NCBI GenBank assembly: GCA_034432795.1
Contig: DAOUBF010000003.1
Coordinates: 1 to 64,000 of the forward strand
Length of the DNA: 64,000 nucleotides
DNA from: DAOUBF01 sp034432795
GTDB taxonomy: Bacteria > Chloroflexota > Anaerolineae > DSLN01
Reading direction: 5' to 3'
Part shown: positions 25,938 to 34,643 of the stretch, piece after piece
How the letters are laid out: each line of letters begins with the position of its first letter
Position numbering within the stretch: the first letter of the stretch is position 1
Notes under the pieces: model-generated
Seen by the model: only the letters and a program-made list of their open reading frames with translations
Databases searched by the model: none
Told to the model about the DNA's origin: nothing
Position numbers and translations under genes: made by a program

Positions 25938-27035
25938 ATGAGTGAGAACGGGGCTTCTAACGGGAATGCGAGTCTGTCATTAGTGGAAGATTGCCGCCAG
26001 GAACTGGAGCAAACCCAGCGCACCCTGCGTGAACTGGCTGTGCTGATCCAGCAGAGCGCCGGGGAGGTGGAGAAGCTGACCCAGCGTTACGCGCAGGCGA
26101 GCAACCGGGTGCGCCAGATTCAGGCGAATATTGACACCTGGCCACGCGACGACATCCGCGCCGCTTACGAGGCACTCCAGGATGCCCAGCAGCGCCTGTT
26201 CACCATGCGCGGCCAGTTGGAGAAGCAACAGAGCGACCGCAACCACCTGGAACGCTATGCGCAGCTCTTGCAACGGGTGCTGGACCTGCTGGAGGAGCGC
26301 CCCCAGATACCCAAAGTGCCCACAGCGCCCTTACCGGCGGCAGCGGCGGACACGGAAGGGTTGCCGGTGATTGTGCGCATCGTGGAGGCTCAGGAGATTG
26401 AGCGCCAACGCCTGACGCGGGCGATGCACGACGGCCCGGCCCAGTCCCTCACCAACTTCATCCTCCAGGCGGAGATCTGTCAGCGCCTGTTTGACTCCGA
26501 TCCGGCACGGGCACGCAGCGAATTGCTCGGCCTGAAAAACGCCGCCATGACCACCTTCCAGAAGATCAAGAGCTTCATGTTTGAGTTACGCCCCATGATG
26601 CTGGATGACCTGGGGCTGGCGCCGACTGTGCGGCGGTATGTGGAAGCCTTTAGCGAAAAGAGCGGCATCCCCGTCACGGTCAATGTGACCGGGACGGAAC
26701 GCCGCCTGGCGCCCTATAGCGAAGTGACCCTGTTTCGTGCCATCCAGGAACTCCTGACCAACGTGCGCCAACATGCCCAGGCGACGCATGCCCGTGTCCA
26801 GCTTGACCTGGACGAGGATGTTGTGCGCGCCATCGTGGAGGATGACGGCGTAGGCTTTGACCCCGGCCCGACGCTGGCGGCGGCGGCCCAGCGGCGTACC
26901 ATTGGCCTGTCCACCATGAAGGAGCGCATTGAGATGCTCGGTGGGCGGCTGGAGGTGGAAAGCGCGCCCGGCAAGGGCACGCGTGTCACCGTTGAGCTTC
27001 CGGCGACCGAGGCGGAGGGGATCCGCGTCCTCTAG
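25938..27035 (+). CDS. Soluble DegS-like sensor histidine kinase
   Basis: A 365-aa kinase without membrane segments. Residues 1-115 form a long coiled coil (QELEQTQRTLRELAVLIQQS, LEKQQSDRNHLERYAQLLQR), as in DegS. The HisKA_3 dimerisation/phosphorylation helix follows, with the signature His in EIERQRLTRAMHDGPAQSL. The HATPase_c domain has N box IQELLTNVRQHAQA, G1 VEDDGVGFD and a final GKGTRVTVELP. GGAGCG before ATG. Probably autophosphorylates on His and passes phosphate to the response regulator upstream; a soluble sensor implies an internal signal or partner protein. Confidence 0.92.
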   Translation: MSENGASNGNASLSLVEDCRQELEQTQRTLRELAVLIQQSAGEVEKLTQRYAQASNRVRQIQANIDTWPRDDIRAAYEALQDAQQRLFTMRGQLEKQQSDRNHLERYAQLLQRVLDLLEERPQIPKVPTAPLPAAAADTEGLPVIVRIVEAQEIERQRLTRAMHDGPAQSLTNFILQAEICQRLFDSDPARARSELLGLKNAAMTTFQKIKSFMFELRPMMLDDLGLAPTVRRYVEAFSEKSGIPVTVNVTGTERRLAPYSEVTLFRAIQELLTNVRQHAQATHARVQLDLDEDVVRAIVEDDGVGFDPGPTLAAAAQRRTIGLSTMKERIEMLGGRLEVESAPGKGTRVTVELPATEAEGIRVL

Positions 27036-27058
27036 CTCCAGCCTGGCCGCAGCCTCAT

Positions 27059-27094
27059 TAGAAACCTGGGTTCTCGCAGAAACCAGGTTTCCGG
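27059..27094. repeat. GAAACCTGG palindromic repeat, second copy
   Basis: AGAAACCTGGGTTCTCGCAGAAACCAGGTTTCCGG, 24 bases after the kinase stop. It can form a hairpin between the convergent kinase and deiodinase-like genes. Confidence 0.75.
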
Positions 27095-27102
27095 ATGGTA
27101 TT

Positions 27103-27804
27103 CTACCCAAACACTGCGCGGAACTCGCGCACGGCCTTCGGGCCGTTGCGCTCCAACCCCCGATAGAAGGCCTCCATGTCGCGCGTGCGGTAGTCCAACC
27201 GCTCCACGTGAAACGGGGCCAATCGCTCCCCCTGCTTACGCCGCTCCATCACGTCCAGAAAGTAGAGGATGGCGTTCTCAATGCTGCGTGCATCGGTCCA
27301 ATCGGACTTGTAGATGGGGATGCCCGCCTGGTTAAAGATCCAGCTCATGTTGGGCATGCCGCCGTAGGCGCGGTGACAGGCACCGTCCAGCGCATCCACC
27401 AGGATCGGGCGGGTGACGCCTAAGATGTCGCGCAAGGCGCGCGCGTGCCGGAACTTCTGCTCCATAGAGGTCAGATGCGGGTAATACTCGCCAGGATGGG
27501 CTTCATGGGTGTACAGGAAGATGGAGCCAACGCCCTGCGAGGCGAAGCGGTCGGCAATGGCGTTCATGGATGGCGCCGCCATCCCACAATAGGGTCAGGT
27601 GAAGCTGCCGAACTCCACGATGGTGTACGTGTACTGCGACCAGATGGCGCTCAGGCGCGTTTCGCTGCCATCCAGATGCCAGAGGGGGAAGTCTGGCGCG
27701 GGCTGCCCCAACGGCGGGCTGGCAGCGAAGTTCATCCAAGGCTCAAACTTGGCGGGGACAAATTCATCGTAGTTATAGCGGGCGATCAGGTCCGCTTCGG
27801 CCAT
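27103..27804 (-). CDS. Deiodinase-like thioredoxin-fold selenoprotein (in-frame UGA = Sec)
   Basis: Read as one 233-codon gene with TGA at codon 70 (27597-27595). The part before the TGA has a thioredoxin-like start (GQPAPDFPLWHLDGSETRLS) and the strand YTIVEFGSFT. After the TGA the same frame continues PYCGMAAPSMNAIADRF, FLYTHEAHPGEYYPH, RPILVDALDGACHRAYGGMPN and FNQAGIPIYKSDW. This is the order of iodothyronine-deiodinase family proteins (NFGSCTUPPF; VIYIEEAH; VVVDTM). Sec falls at the family Sec/Cys position and makes a UxxC pair. AAGGAGGAG precedes the ATG. A hairpin of bacterial SECIS type lies just after the TGA. Bacterial family members probably act as thiol/selenol redox enzymes; the substrate is unknown. 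The alternative is a nonsense-mutated pseudogene. Confidence 0.82.
27568..27597 (-). promoter_or_regulatory. Putative bacterial SECIS element
   Basis: Minus strand: UGA at 27597-27595, then the perfect 7-bp stem GGATGGC / GCCATCC (27584-27578 with 27574-27568) and loop GGC (27577-27575). The loop begins 18 nt after the UGA and starts with GG. This meets the published bacterial SECIS rule of a small loop with G in its first two positions, roughly 16-37 nt past the UGA. Confidence 0.75.
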
Positions 27805-27841
27805 GTCTCCTCCTTATCCTTTGATCTGCGTGCGGGGCGGC

Positions 27842-28606
27842 TCAGCGCAGCAGGTAAACGATCCCCACGATCACCCCAATCGTGACCACGATCCAGCGCA
27901 GCGTGGCAGGCTTCACCCGGCCCGCCAGGCGGCCACCCAAGGCCCCACCGATCAACGCGCCCCCGGCCATGACCAGCGCCACTGGCCATACGACCTGCCC
28001 CGAAAATACGAAGAAGATCGCGGCGGCGATGTTGATGCTCAGGGCAATGGCCTGCTTCAGGGCATTCAATCGCGTTAGCGAGTCGTCCAGGGTGAGGCCT
28101 AGCACCGCCAGCACGATCACGCTCACGCCCGCGCCGAAATAGCCGCCGTAAATCGCCGCCAGGCCGACGGGCAGCGCTGCCCATCTTTCGGAGGCCGGTG
28201 CTGTGCCCCTTTGCGCAGCACGGCGGACGACCCAGGCGCGGACAGGCTCCTGGACTGCGATCAGGCCCGCCGCGAGCAGGATGAGAAACGGCACCAGGGT
28301 TCGGAATACGCGCTCCCCTGTGCTGAGCAGGATGACGCCGCCGAGGACTCCACCGATGGCGCCCGCCGGTAAAAACAGCCACAGCCGCTCCCGCTGCCCG
28401 CGCAGGTCGCTGGATTGGGCCAGCGTGGCGCCCAGATAGCCTGGGCACAGCGCGACTGTGTTGGTGACGTTGGCGGCTACTGCCGGGATACCCACGGCGA
28501 TGAGCGTGGGGAACGAGATCAGCGTGCCACCTCCGGCGAGCGCATTCACTGCGCCTGCCGCGATAGCTGCCAGCCCCACCACGATAAACTCAACCCCGCT
28601 TAGCAT
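27842..28606 (-). CDS. TauE/SafE-family anion exporter (former DUF81)
   Basis: A 254-aa integral membrane protein with the TauE/SafE layout: two repeats of four helices, each opening with a Gly-rich segment (AGAVNALAGGGTLISFPTL near the N-terminus, AAIYGGYFGAGVSVIVLAVLG in the second half). Members export sulfite, sulfoacetate or other organosulfur anions, and many are uncharacterised. The start at 28606 is chosen because the 28 residues before it in the longest frame look non-coding. A consensus promoter lies about 75 bases upstream. It ends 37 bases before the deiodinase-like gene, so the two may be co-transcribed. Confidence 0.85.
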   Translation of the reverse strand: MLSGVEFIVVGLAAIAAGAVNALAGGGTLISFPTLIAVGIPAVAANVTNTVALCPGYLGATLAQSSDLRGQRERLWLFLPAGAIGGVLGGVILLSTGERVFRTLVPFLILLAAGLIAVQEPVRAWVVRRAAQRGTAPASERWAALPVGLAAIYGGYFGAGVSVIVLAVLGLTLDDSLTRLNALKQAIALSINIAAAIFFVFSGQVVWPVALVMAGGALIGGALGGRLAGRVKPATLRWIVVTIGVIVGIVYLLR

Positions 28607-28680
28607 CGCGTCGGTCGTGCGGTCGGGTGGGCGATGGCAATTCCATAATATTCGCAACGGTGGGGATAAGCACGAGGATA

Positions 28681-28709
28681 CATATAGCACGAGGGGAGAG
28701 GGGTGTCAA
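28681..28709 (-). promoter_or_regulatory. Promoter of the TauE/SafE gene
   Basis: Minus strand TTGACA (28709-28704), 17-bp spacer, TATATG (28686-28681). The transcript would cover the TauE-like gene and possibly the selenoprotein gene. Confidence 0.65.
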
Positions 28710-28763
28710 ATTCCCTAACGCATGTTATTCCCCAGGAGGGGCTGAAACACATAGTGGCCCTTG

Positions 28764-28792
28764 TTGACAATGACTAAAAAGGTTGGTAAGAT
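28764..28792 (+). promoter_or_regulatory. Promoter of the VapBC-like operon
   Basis: TTGACA (28764-28769), 17-bp spacer, TAAGAT (28787-28792), 33 bases before the antitoxin ATG. Confidence 0.75.
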
Positions 28793-28824
28793 GACTTTGC
28801 ACACCCGCGAGTGGAAGAGAGACG

Positions 28825-29103
28825 ATGATGATTACGCTGGAACTGCCGCCGGAAATAGAAGCTAAACTGCGCGAGGGGATAGCGCGTCGTGATGCCGAGA
28901 GTATACGCCAGTTGCTGACAGACGCCCTACCGCTCACTGTAGAAGCTCTGCTACGACAGGCGCCCCAGCCTCTGACTGAGGCTGAGTTTGAGACATTGGC
29001 AGACCAATTGGCCAATGAATTAGCGACTTATCTTGGGCCGAATGCGCCTGCACTCTCAGATTACGCGGTGAGTCGTGCCGGGATATATGAGGATCACCCC
29101 TAG
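28825..29103 (+). CDS. Antitoxin-like partner of the PIN-domain toxin
   Basis: A 92-aa acidic helical protein (MMITLELPPEIEAKLREGIA) encoded two bases before the PIN gene. The opening, a beta strand followed by helices, resembles ribbon-helix-helix or similar DNA-binding antitoxins, though the rest is not diagnostic. AGAGAGA precedes the start. Role assigned from position and size. The pair is lower in G+C than the flanking genes. Confidence 0.75.
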   Translation: MMITLELPPEIEAKLREGIARRDAESIRQLLTDALPLTVEALLRQAPQPLTEAEFETLADQLANELATYLGPNAPALSDYAVSRAGIYEDHP

Positions 29104-29105
29104 CT

Positions 29106-29549
29106 GTGGTCTACCTCGTCGACACTAATGTTCTGCTGCGCTTGGCAGAGCGCACTCACCCATTGCATTCTACTGTACGAACAGCCCTGCGGACCCTGCG
29201 ACGCAGTGGACATTGGTTACAGATTACGTCACAAAACTGCATTGAGTTTTGGAGCGTCGCTACACGGCCCATAGACAGAAATGGGTTCGGCTTGACGCCA
29301 GCTCACGCAGACCGGCTGCTCCAGCTTATTGAGGCCCTTTTCCCGCGATTGGCCGATACGCCAGCGATATACCCTGAGTGGCGACGGCTTGTCGTCACCT
29401 TCGGTGTGTCGGGTGTTCAAGTGCATGATGCGCGTCTGGTTGCAGCCATGAAAGTCTATGCTGTGACGCATATCCTCACCTTCAACGCAGATGACTTTAC
29501 CCGCTACGCCAGTGAAGGGATTGTGGCAGTTGATCCAGCGACAGTGTGA
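29106..29549 (+). CDS. PIN-domain toxin, VapC family
   Basis: A 147-aa PIN-domain ribonuclease. The acidic metal-site residues are visible: Asp in YLVDTNVLLRL near the N-terminus, Glu in QNCIEFWSVATRP, Asp in VQVHDARLVAAM and Asp in LTFNADDFTRY. VapC toxins cleave tRNA or rRNA. GTG start two bases after the antitoxin stop. It converges with mfd, leaving only 8 bases between the two stops. Confidence 0.9.
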   Translation: MVYLVDTNVLLRLAERTHPLHSTVRTALRTLRRSGHWLQITSQNCIEFWSVATRPIDRNGFGLTPAHADRLLQLIEALFPRLADTPAIYPEWRRLVVTFGVSGVQVHDARLVAAMKVYAVTHILTFNADDFTRYASEGIVAVDPATV

Positions 29550-29557
29550 ACAAATTG

Positions 29558-32500
29558 TTACACGCTGAGCTTCTCCAGCACCTGCACCAGGCGCACCTGC
29601 CAGTCCGAGGCGGGCAGATCGCGAGGTAGCCAGATCTGGCGCTTGCCCACGCGCACGCCGTTGCCCAGCCGCCGCTGTAGCGCGTAGCGGTTGGCCTCGT
29701 CTAGCTCCGGTGCGCGCAGCACGAACTGGCCGTCCACTGCTGCAATAGATTCAACCCGCGCTCGCGCCGCCAGCACCTTCAACCGCAACTGGAACAGCAG
29801 GTTGTGCACCGGGTCGGGGATCGGGCCGAAGCGGTCGGCCAGCTCCTCGGCCATAGCGTCAATCTGCTCCAGCGTGCTCAACTCGGCCATGCGGCGATAA
29901 AGCTGTAATCGCAAATGCGCATCCGGCACGTAGTCCTCCGGGATATACACCGGTAGCGGCAGGTCAATGGTCACCAGGACCGGCGGCGGTGGGGGCGGCG
30001 GCTGGCCCTCCTGCTGCGCCTTGAGCTTCTGCACCGCCCGCGCCAGCAACCGCGTGTACAGGTCAAAGCCCACAGCGGCGATGTGCCCGTGCTGGCGCGT
30101 CCCCAGAAGCTCCCCCGCGCCGCGAAGCTCCAGGTCGCGCATGGCGATGCTGTACCCCGCGCCCAATTCCGTGGCTGCGGCAATCGTCTCCAGGCGTTGG
30201 CGGGCTTCCAGGGACAGATGGGCGTTCTTATCGTAGAGGAAATAGGCATACGCTCGCACCGCCCCGCGCCCCACGCGCCCACGCAACTGGTAAAGCTGTG
30301 CCAGCCCAAACCAGTCGGCGTGATTGACGATGATAGTGTTGGCGTTGGGGATGTCCAGCCCGTTCTCAATGATAGAGGTGGAGACCAGGACATCAATCTT
30401 CCCCGCCGTGTAGTCCGCCATCACCTGCTCCAGCCGGTCCTCGTTCATCTGGCCGTGAGCGATGGCGATGGTCGCCTCCGGGACGAGGGCTTCCAGGCGG
30501 CGCTTGACCCCCTCAATCCCCTGCACTCGGTTGTGGACGAAGAACACCTGCCCGCCCCGGTCCAGTTCGCGCAGGATGGCCTGGCGCACCAGCTTATCGC
30601 TATATTCGCCCACATAGGTGACCACCGGCAGGCGTTCCTCTGGCGCGGTCTCAATCAGCGAGACATCCCGCACGCCGGTGAGCGACATATACAGCGTGCG
30701 CGGGATAGGCGTGGCCGTCATGGTGAGCACGTCCACCTCGGTGCGCATCTGCTTCAGCCGCTCCTTGTGCACTACGCCGAAGCGTTGCTCCTCGTCTATG
30801 ATCAGGAGGCCCAGGTCCTTAAAGACGACATCCTTCTGCAACAGGCGATGGGTGCCGATGACGATGTCAATCTGGCCATTCTTGAGCCGTTCTAAGATGT
30901 CGGCCTGCTCGGCGCGGGAGCGGAAGCGCGAGAGCATCTCCACCACGATGGGGAAGGGCTTAAGGCGTTCCTGGAAGGTGTTGAAGTGCTGCTGCGCCAG
31001 CACGGTCGTGGGCACCAGGATGGCCACCTGCTTGTTGTCCATCACCGCTTTAAATGCCGCCCGTAGCGCCACCTCGGTCTTGCCGTAGCCCACATCACCG
31101 CAGATCAGCCGGTCCATAGGCCGGGGCTTCTCCATGTCGCGCTTGACCTCCTGGATGGCGCGCATCTGGTCCTCGGTCTCCACATAGGGGAAGGCCGCTT
31201 CCAGTTCGTGCTGCCAGGGGTGGTCCGGGCTGAAGGCGAAGCCGGGCGAGGCTTCACGAGCGGCGTACAGGTCTAACAACTCCTGGGCCACCTCCTCGGC
31301 GGCCTGCTGCGCCCGGCGCTTGACCTGGGCCCACTCGGCCCCACCCAGCCGGTGCAGCATCGGCGGGCGGTCATCCGCGCCGATGTAGCGGCTCAGCCGG
31401 TCGGCCTGGTGCACGGGGACGTAGAGCGTGTCGTTGTTGGCGTAGATCACCTGGAGGTACTCGCGTTCCGTCCCCTCAACGACGCGCTTCACCAGGCCGG
31501 CGAAACGCCCGATACCGTGCTCCAGGTGGACGACGTAATCGCCGGGGCGCAGGTCGGCGAACAGGGATTCGGGCGCGATAGCCCGCGTCGGGCGACGGCG
31601 ACGCGGTTCCGGTCTGGACCAGCCGAACAGTTCGGCGTCGGTCAACAGGTGCAGCGTGGGCAGGGCGAAGCCTTCACTCAGTGCGCCCTGCACGAAGATC
31701 AGGCTGCCGCGCGGCGGGACCTCGGTGATCGCTTCAACCGGGGGCAGCGGCGCATCGCGCTCGGCCCACAGCTCGGCCAGGCGCTCCGCCTGGCGCGTGA
31801 CCACCACCGTGCGCTTCTTTGCTGCGCGCAACTGGCCCAAATGGTCCAGGAGCGGCTTGATCTGGCCGCCGAAGCGCGGGCCGGGCGCGAAAGCGTCGCG
31901 CAGTTGCAGCCCCTGATCCGCTTCGGGCCAGGCCGTGCCGTCCCCGCCCAGGATGAGCGGCCCGCGTGCCTCCAGCCGGCGGGCGATCTCCTCCCAGGTG
32001 AACAGTGGAGAGGGGTAGTCCGGGGGCAGGTCGCCGGCGGCGTCGTGTTCACTGGCGAGTTGATCGGCCTGCTCGCTCAGCTCGTGCACGACGTCGGCCA
32101 GTTCGGCCCAATCCTCCACGATGACCAGTCCCTCGCCAGGGAAGTAGTCCAGCAGGCTGCCCGCCCGTTCATACAGGTAGGGCAGGTAGAATTCCAGGGT
32201 GGGGAAGGCGGCGCCGGTCGCCAGGGCCTCCAGGTCCTCGCGCCAGCCGGCCTGAGCCAGGCGTTGGGCCAGTGGCGGCGTATCGCGGGCGATGGCCTCG
32301 CGGGCCGGGGGGATGGTCACAGCCTCCAGTGCCTGGCGTGAGCGTTGCGTGGCCGGGTCAAATGCCCGCAGGCTCTCAATCTCGTCGCCGAAAAGCTCAA
32401 TGCGCACCGGGAAGGGGGAGGGCGGGGGATAAATGTCCAGGATGCCGCCGCGATGGCTGAATTGCCCCGGCGCTTCTACAACGGTCGTGGCTTCATAGCC

Positions 32501-33034
32501 CAGCCCGACCCAATCCGCCAGTGTGCGCTCCAGATGGATCACCTGGCCCCGGCGCAGCGTGCGTATCTCGGCGATGAAGCGTTCACGCGGCAGCGTCTTC
32601 TGCATCAGCGCCCGCGCCGAAGCCACGACAAGAGGGGGTGCGGACTTCTGTTGCCCGTCGTCTGTCCCTTCCCCCCCAAGTTCCACCAGTTGAGCCAGCA
32701 CAGTGAGGCGCTGGCGGCGCGTGGCTTCGCCCCAGGGGGCGCGCTCATAGGGCAGGGGCACCGGCTCGGCGAACCGGGCCACCGCTGCCTCCGCGCCGAG
32801 CCAGGCCGCCAACTCGCTCGCCAGGGCCTGGGCCTGCTCCACCCGCGCCGTAATCAGGAGGACGGGCCGCTTCAGGTCGCGTTGGAGGGCGGCGGCCACA
32901 AACGCGCGTGGCCCACGCGGTAGACGCAGCACCCGCGGGGGCGGGGCGCTCTGCGCTGTGTGCTTCCTGCCCTGGAGCAGTTGCCGGTAGGCCGGAACCT
33001 GGTGGAGAAGGGGAAGCAGACCGGACAGGTTCAT
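29558..33034 (-). CDS. mfd: Transcription-repair coupling factor
   Basis: A 1158-aa translocase that removes stalled RNA polymerase and recruits UvrA. In order: UvrB-like N-terminal domains (to about 440), the RNA-polymerase-interacting CarD-like domain (GDYVVHLEHGIGRFAGL), the RecG-like motor with GDVGYGKTEVALRAA, IIDEEQRFGV and TATPIPRTLYMSL, then the C-terminal TRCF domain. Two unusual insertions: a translated GACGACGGACG-type repeat near residue 120-130 (GGEGTDDGQQKSAPP) and a run of seven prolines before the C-terminal domain. Its start overlaps the pth stop (ATGA), so the two are coupled. Confidence 0.96.
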   Translation of the reverse strand: MNLSGLLPLLHQVPAYRQLLQGRKHTAQSAPPPRVLRLPRGPRAFVAAALQRDLKRPVLLITARVEQAQALASELAAWLGAEAAVARFAEPVPLPYERAPWGEATRRQRLTVLAQLVELGGEGTDDGQQKSAPPLVVASARALMQKTLPRERFIAEIRTLRRGQVIHLERTLADWVGLGYEATTVVEAPGQFSHRGGILDIYPPPSPFPVRIELFGDEIESLRAFDPATQRSRQALEAVTIPPAREAIARDTPPLAQRLAQAGWREDLEALATGAAFPTLEFYLPYLYERAGSLLDYFPGEGLVIVEDWAELADVVHELSEQADQLASEHDAAGDLPPDYPSPLFTWEEIARRLEARGPLILGGDGTAWPEADQGLQLRDAFAPGPRFGGQIKPLLDHLGQLRAAKKRTVVVTRQAERLAELWAERDAPLPPVEAITEVPPRGSLIFVQGALSEGFALPTLHLLTDAELFGWSRPEPRRRRPTRAIAPESLFADLRPGDYVVHLEHGIGRFAGLVKRVVEGTEREYLQVIYANNDTLYVPVHQADRLSRYIGADDRPPMLHRLGGAEWAQVKRRAQQAAEEVAQELLDLYAAREASPGFAFSPDHPWQHELEAAFPYVETEDQMRAIQEVKRDMEKPRPMDRLICGDVGYGKTEVALRAAFKAVMDNKQVAILVPTTVLAQQHFNTFQERLKPFPIVVEMLSRFRSRAEQADILERLKNGQIDIVIGTHRLLQKDVVFKDLGLLIIDEEQRFGVVHKERLKQMRTEVDVLTMTATPIPRTLYMSLTGVRDVSLIETAPEERLPVVTYVGEYSDKLVRQAILRELDRGGQVFFVHNRVQGIEGVKRRLEALVPEATIAIAHGQMNEDRLEQVMADYTAGKIDVLVSTSIIENGLDIPNANTIIVNHADWFGLAQLYQLRGRVGRGAVRAYAYFLYDKNAHLSLEARQRLETIAAATELGAGYSIAMRDLELRGAGELLGTRQHGHIAAVGFDLYTRLLARAVQKLKAQQEGQPPPPPPPVLVTIDLPLPVYIPEDYVPDAHLRLQLYRRMAELSTLEQIDAMAEELADRFGPIPDPVHNLLFQLRLKVLAARARVESIAAVDGQFVLRAPELDEANRYALQRRLGNGVRVGKRQIWLPRDLPASDWQVRLVQVLEKLSV

Positions 33035-33609
33035 ATCACGCTGGTGTTATGGCGGCTCATCGTCAGGACGATGCCCTCCGACAGGAAGGACTCAATGGCC
33101 TTCACCGCCCGGTCATAAAGCTCCGGGAGAACTTCCTGTTGCTCCCGATCAAAGTCCTGGAGGACGTACTCCACCGGGTCCATACGCCCCGGTGGGCGAC
33201 CAATGCCGATGCGCAGGCGGGGGAAGTCCTGGCGGCCCAGCGCGGCGATAATAGATTCCATACCGTGATGGCCGCCCGCGCTCCCCTCCGGGCGCAAACG
33301 CAGCGTGCCAAAGGGCAGGTCCAGGTCGTCATAAACGACCAGCAGGTTGGGCATGTCAATCTGGTAAAAGCGGACAAGCGCGGCTACGGCCCGGCCGCTC
33401 TCATTCATGTAGGTTTGGGGCTTGGCCAGGATGACCGGGCGGTCCGCGATCTGGCCGGTGGCGATCAGGGCCTGGCCCTGGCTGCGGCTGAAGGCCAGCC
33501 CGTGCGCCGCCGCCAGCCGGTCCAGCACCTGAAATCCCACATTATGTCGGTTACCCGCATAGCGTCGGCCCGGATTCCCCAGGCCGACGATGAGCACTCT
33601 GTCAGACAT
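33031..33609 (-). CDS. pth: Peptidyl-tRNA hydrolase
   Basis: A 192-aa enzyme that frees tRNA from peptidyl-tRNAs that drop off ribosomes. Signature residues seen: LIVGLGNPG with Asn, then RHNVGF with the catalytic His, KPQTYMNESG with the second Asn, and VVYDDLDLPFGTLRLR with the catalytic Asp. Length is normal. It sits first in a pth-mfd pair, an order common in many bacteria, with a 4-base overlap. Confidence 0.96.
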   Translation of the reverse strand: MSDRVLIVGLGNPGRRYAGNRHNVGFQVLDRLAAAHGLAFSRSQGQALIATGQIADRPVILAKPQTYMNESGRAVAALVRFYQIDMPNLLVVYDDLDLPFGTLRLRPEGSAGGHHGMESIIAALGRQDFPRLRIGIGRPPGRMDPVEYVLQDFDREQQEVLPELYDRAVKAIESFLSEGIVLTMSRHNTSVI

Positions 33610-33646
33610 TGTCGGCCATGACGTTGGACGCTTGGTACGTCAGGTT

Positions 33647-34471
33647 TCAGGTTTTACGCTCCAGGTTGGTGCGCCAGGTGCGGCTGCGCCGGGCGCGGCG
33701 CCAGGCGAGGCGAATGGTGTTCCGCGCGCCCACATAGGCGCCCACCAGGAAGATGGCGAGCAGGCCCAGTTGGGCTCCCCAGCACAGCGAGGCGCGCACT
33801 TCACTGAAGAAGGTAGCCACCTCCTCTTCACTGGGCAATTCAATCAGCCCGCCCCGGCCCTGGCTGCCGCCGCTTCCGCCGGTTGTGCCCGTCGTCCCGG
33901 CCACAGCGCGAGGCGTGGCGGTGGCGCGGGGCGTGGCAGTGGGCGGCTGCTCAATGATCACGGTCGGCGTCCCAGCGGGCAGTGTGGATACAGGCGTTTC
34001 CGGCGTGGGTGTCCCCAGCGTCTCGGTGGGCGTGGGCGTCTCGGTGGGTGGGCGTGTGTTGGCCACCACCAGGCCGCGCACAAAATAGGACTCATAGTTG
34101 CCGTCCCGCTTCACCACGCGCAACTGGATCTGGTAGATGCCGTCTGGGATGGTAGCCGTGTTCCACACACCCAACAGGCCGTTCTGGACCTGCTGGAACA
34201 CCGCGTCGCCGATGCCGCACCACTCCACGCCCGAAACCGGACAGGGGCCGAAGAACAGCTCATAGCGCAGGAATTCAGGATGAACCGCCGTGCCGGTGAT
34301 CTGGACCTGGCCCTGCAGGACGTCGCCATCTTTGGGCGAGGTGATGCCATTGGCCTGGGCAGCGACGCCAGGCAATCGCCCGGCCTGCTGGATCAGCAGC
34401 AGGCCCAGGGTAAGGACTATCAGCCGCCCCAGGCGCGATAAGCGCTTCGGTCTTCTTTGAGCCGCTCTCAT
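33647..34471 (-). CDS. Membrane-anchored surface protein with Thr/Pro linker
   Basis: A 274-aa protein. Signal peptide (about residues 1-38, ending GVAAQA), a small beta domain beginning ITSPKDGDVLQGQVQITGTA (Ig-like, about 42-135), a Thr/Pro-rich linker (about 137-190), a Gly-rich stretch, then one membrane helix (WGAQLGLLAIFLVGAYVGA) and a very basic tail. The topology places the beta domain outside. The start at 34471 is taken because the hydrophobic signal follows; the longer frame adds 47 unlikely residues. It is divergent from the metal transporter operon. No known role. Confidence 0.75.
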   Translation of the reverse strand: MRAAQRRPKRLSRLGRLIVLTLGLLLIQQAGRLPGVAAQANGITSPKDGDVLQGQVQITGTAVHPEFLRYELFFGPCPVSGVEWCGIGDAVFQQVQNGLLGVWNTATIPDGIYQIQLRVVKRDGNYESYFVRGLVVANTRPPTETPTPTETLGTPTPETPVSTLPAGTPTVIIEQPPTATPRATATPRAVAGTTGTTGGSGGSQGRGGLIELPSEEEVATFFSEVRASLCWGAQLGLLAIFLVGAYVGARNTIRLAWRRARRSRTWRTNLERKT

Positions 34472-34605
34472 GCGTTGTTCTCTCGTGTAAGCTGATCTAC
34501 CGCGATGCTCAACCGTCAGCCAGAGGCTGCACACCGAATAGATAAGTTTAGCACAGAAGGGAGCAGGTGGCAAAGCCTGTGCCTGAAACCGGCGGCGCAT
34601 CCCGC

Positions 34606-34634
34606 TTGACAATGCTGGCCCACATCGTTATAAT
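34606..34634 (+). promoter_or_regulatory. Consensus promoter of the metal ABC transporter operon
   Basis: Perfect TTGACA (34606-34611), 17-bp spacer, perfect TATAAT (34629-34634). A promoter this strong would normally need a repressor, and a palindrome follows immediately. Confidence 0.88.
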
Positions 34635-34643
34635 GAGGCGATA

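Noticed and set aside
27595..27597. TGA as a true stop with two separate small genes
   Set aside because: The downstream half lacks its own SD, the joined protein matches the deiodinase order, and a SECIS-like hairpin sits at the right distance. A pseudogene remains the main alternative.
31352..32341. 329-codon ORF antisense to mfd
   Set aside because: Shadow of mfd; composition is Gln/Gly/Arg-rich without recognisable domains.
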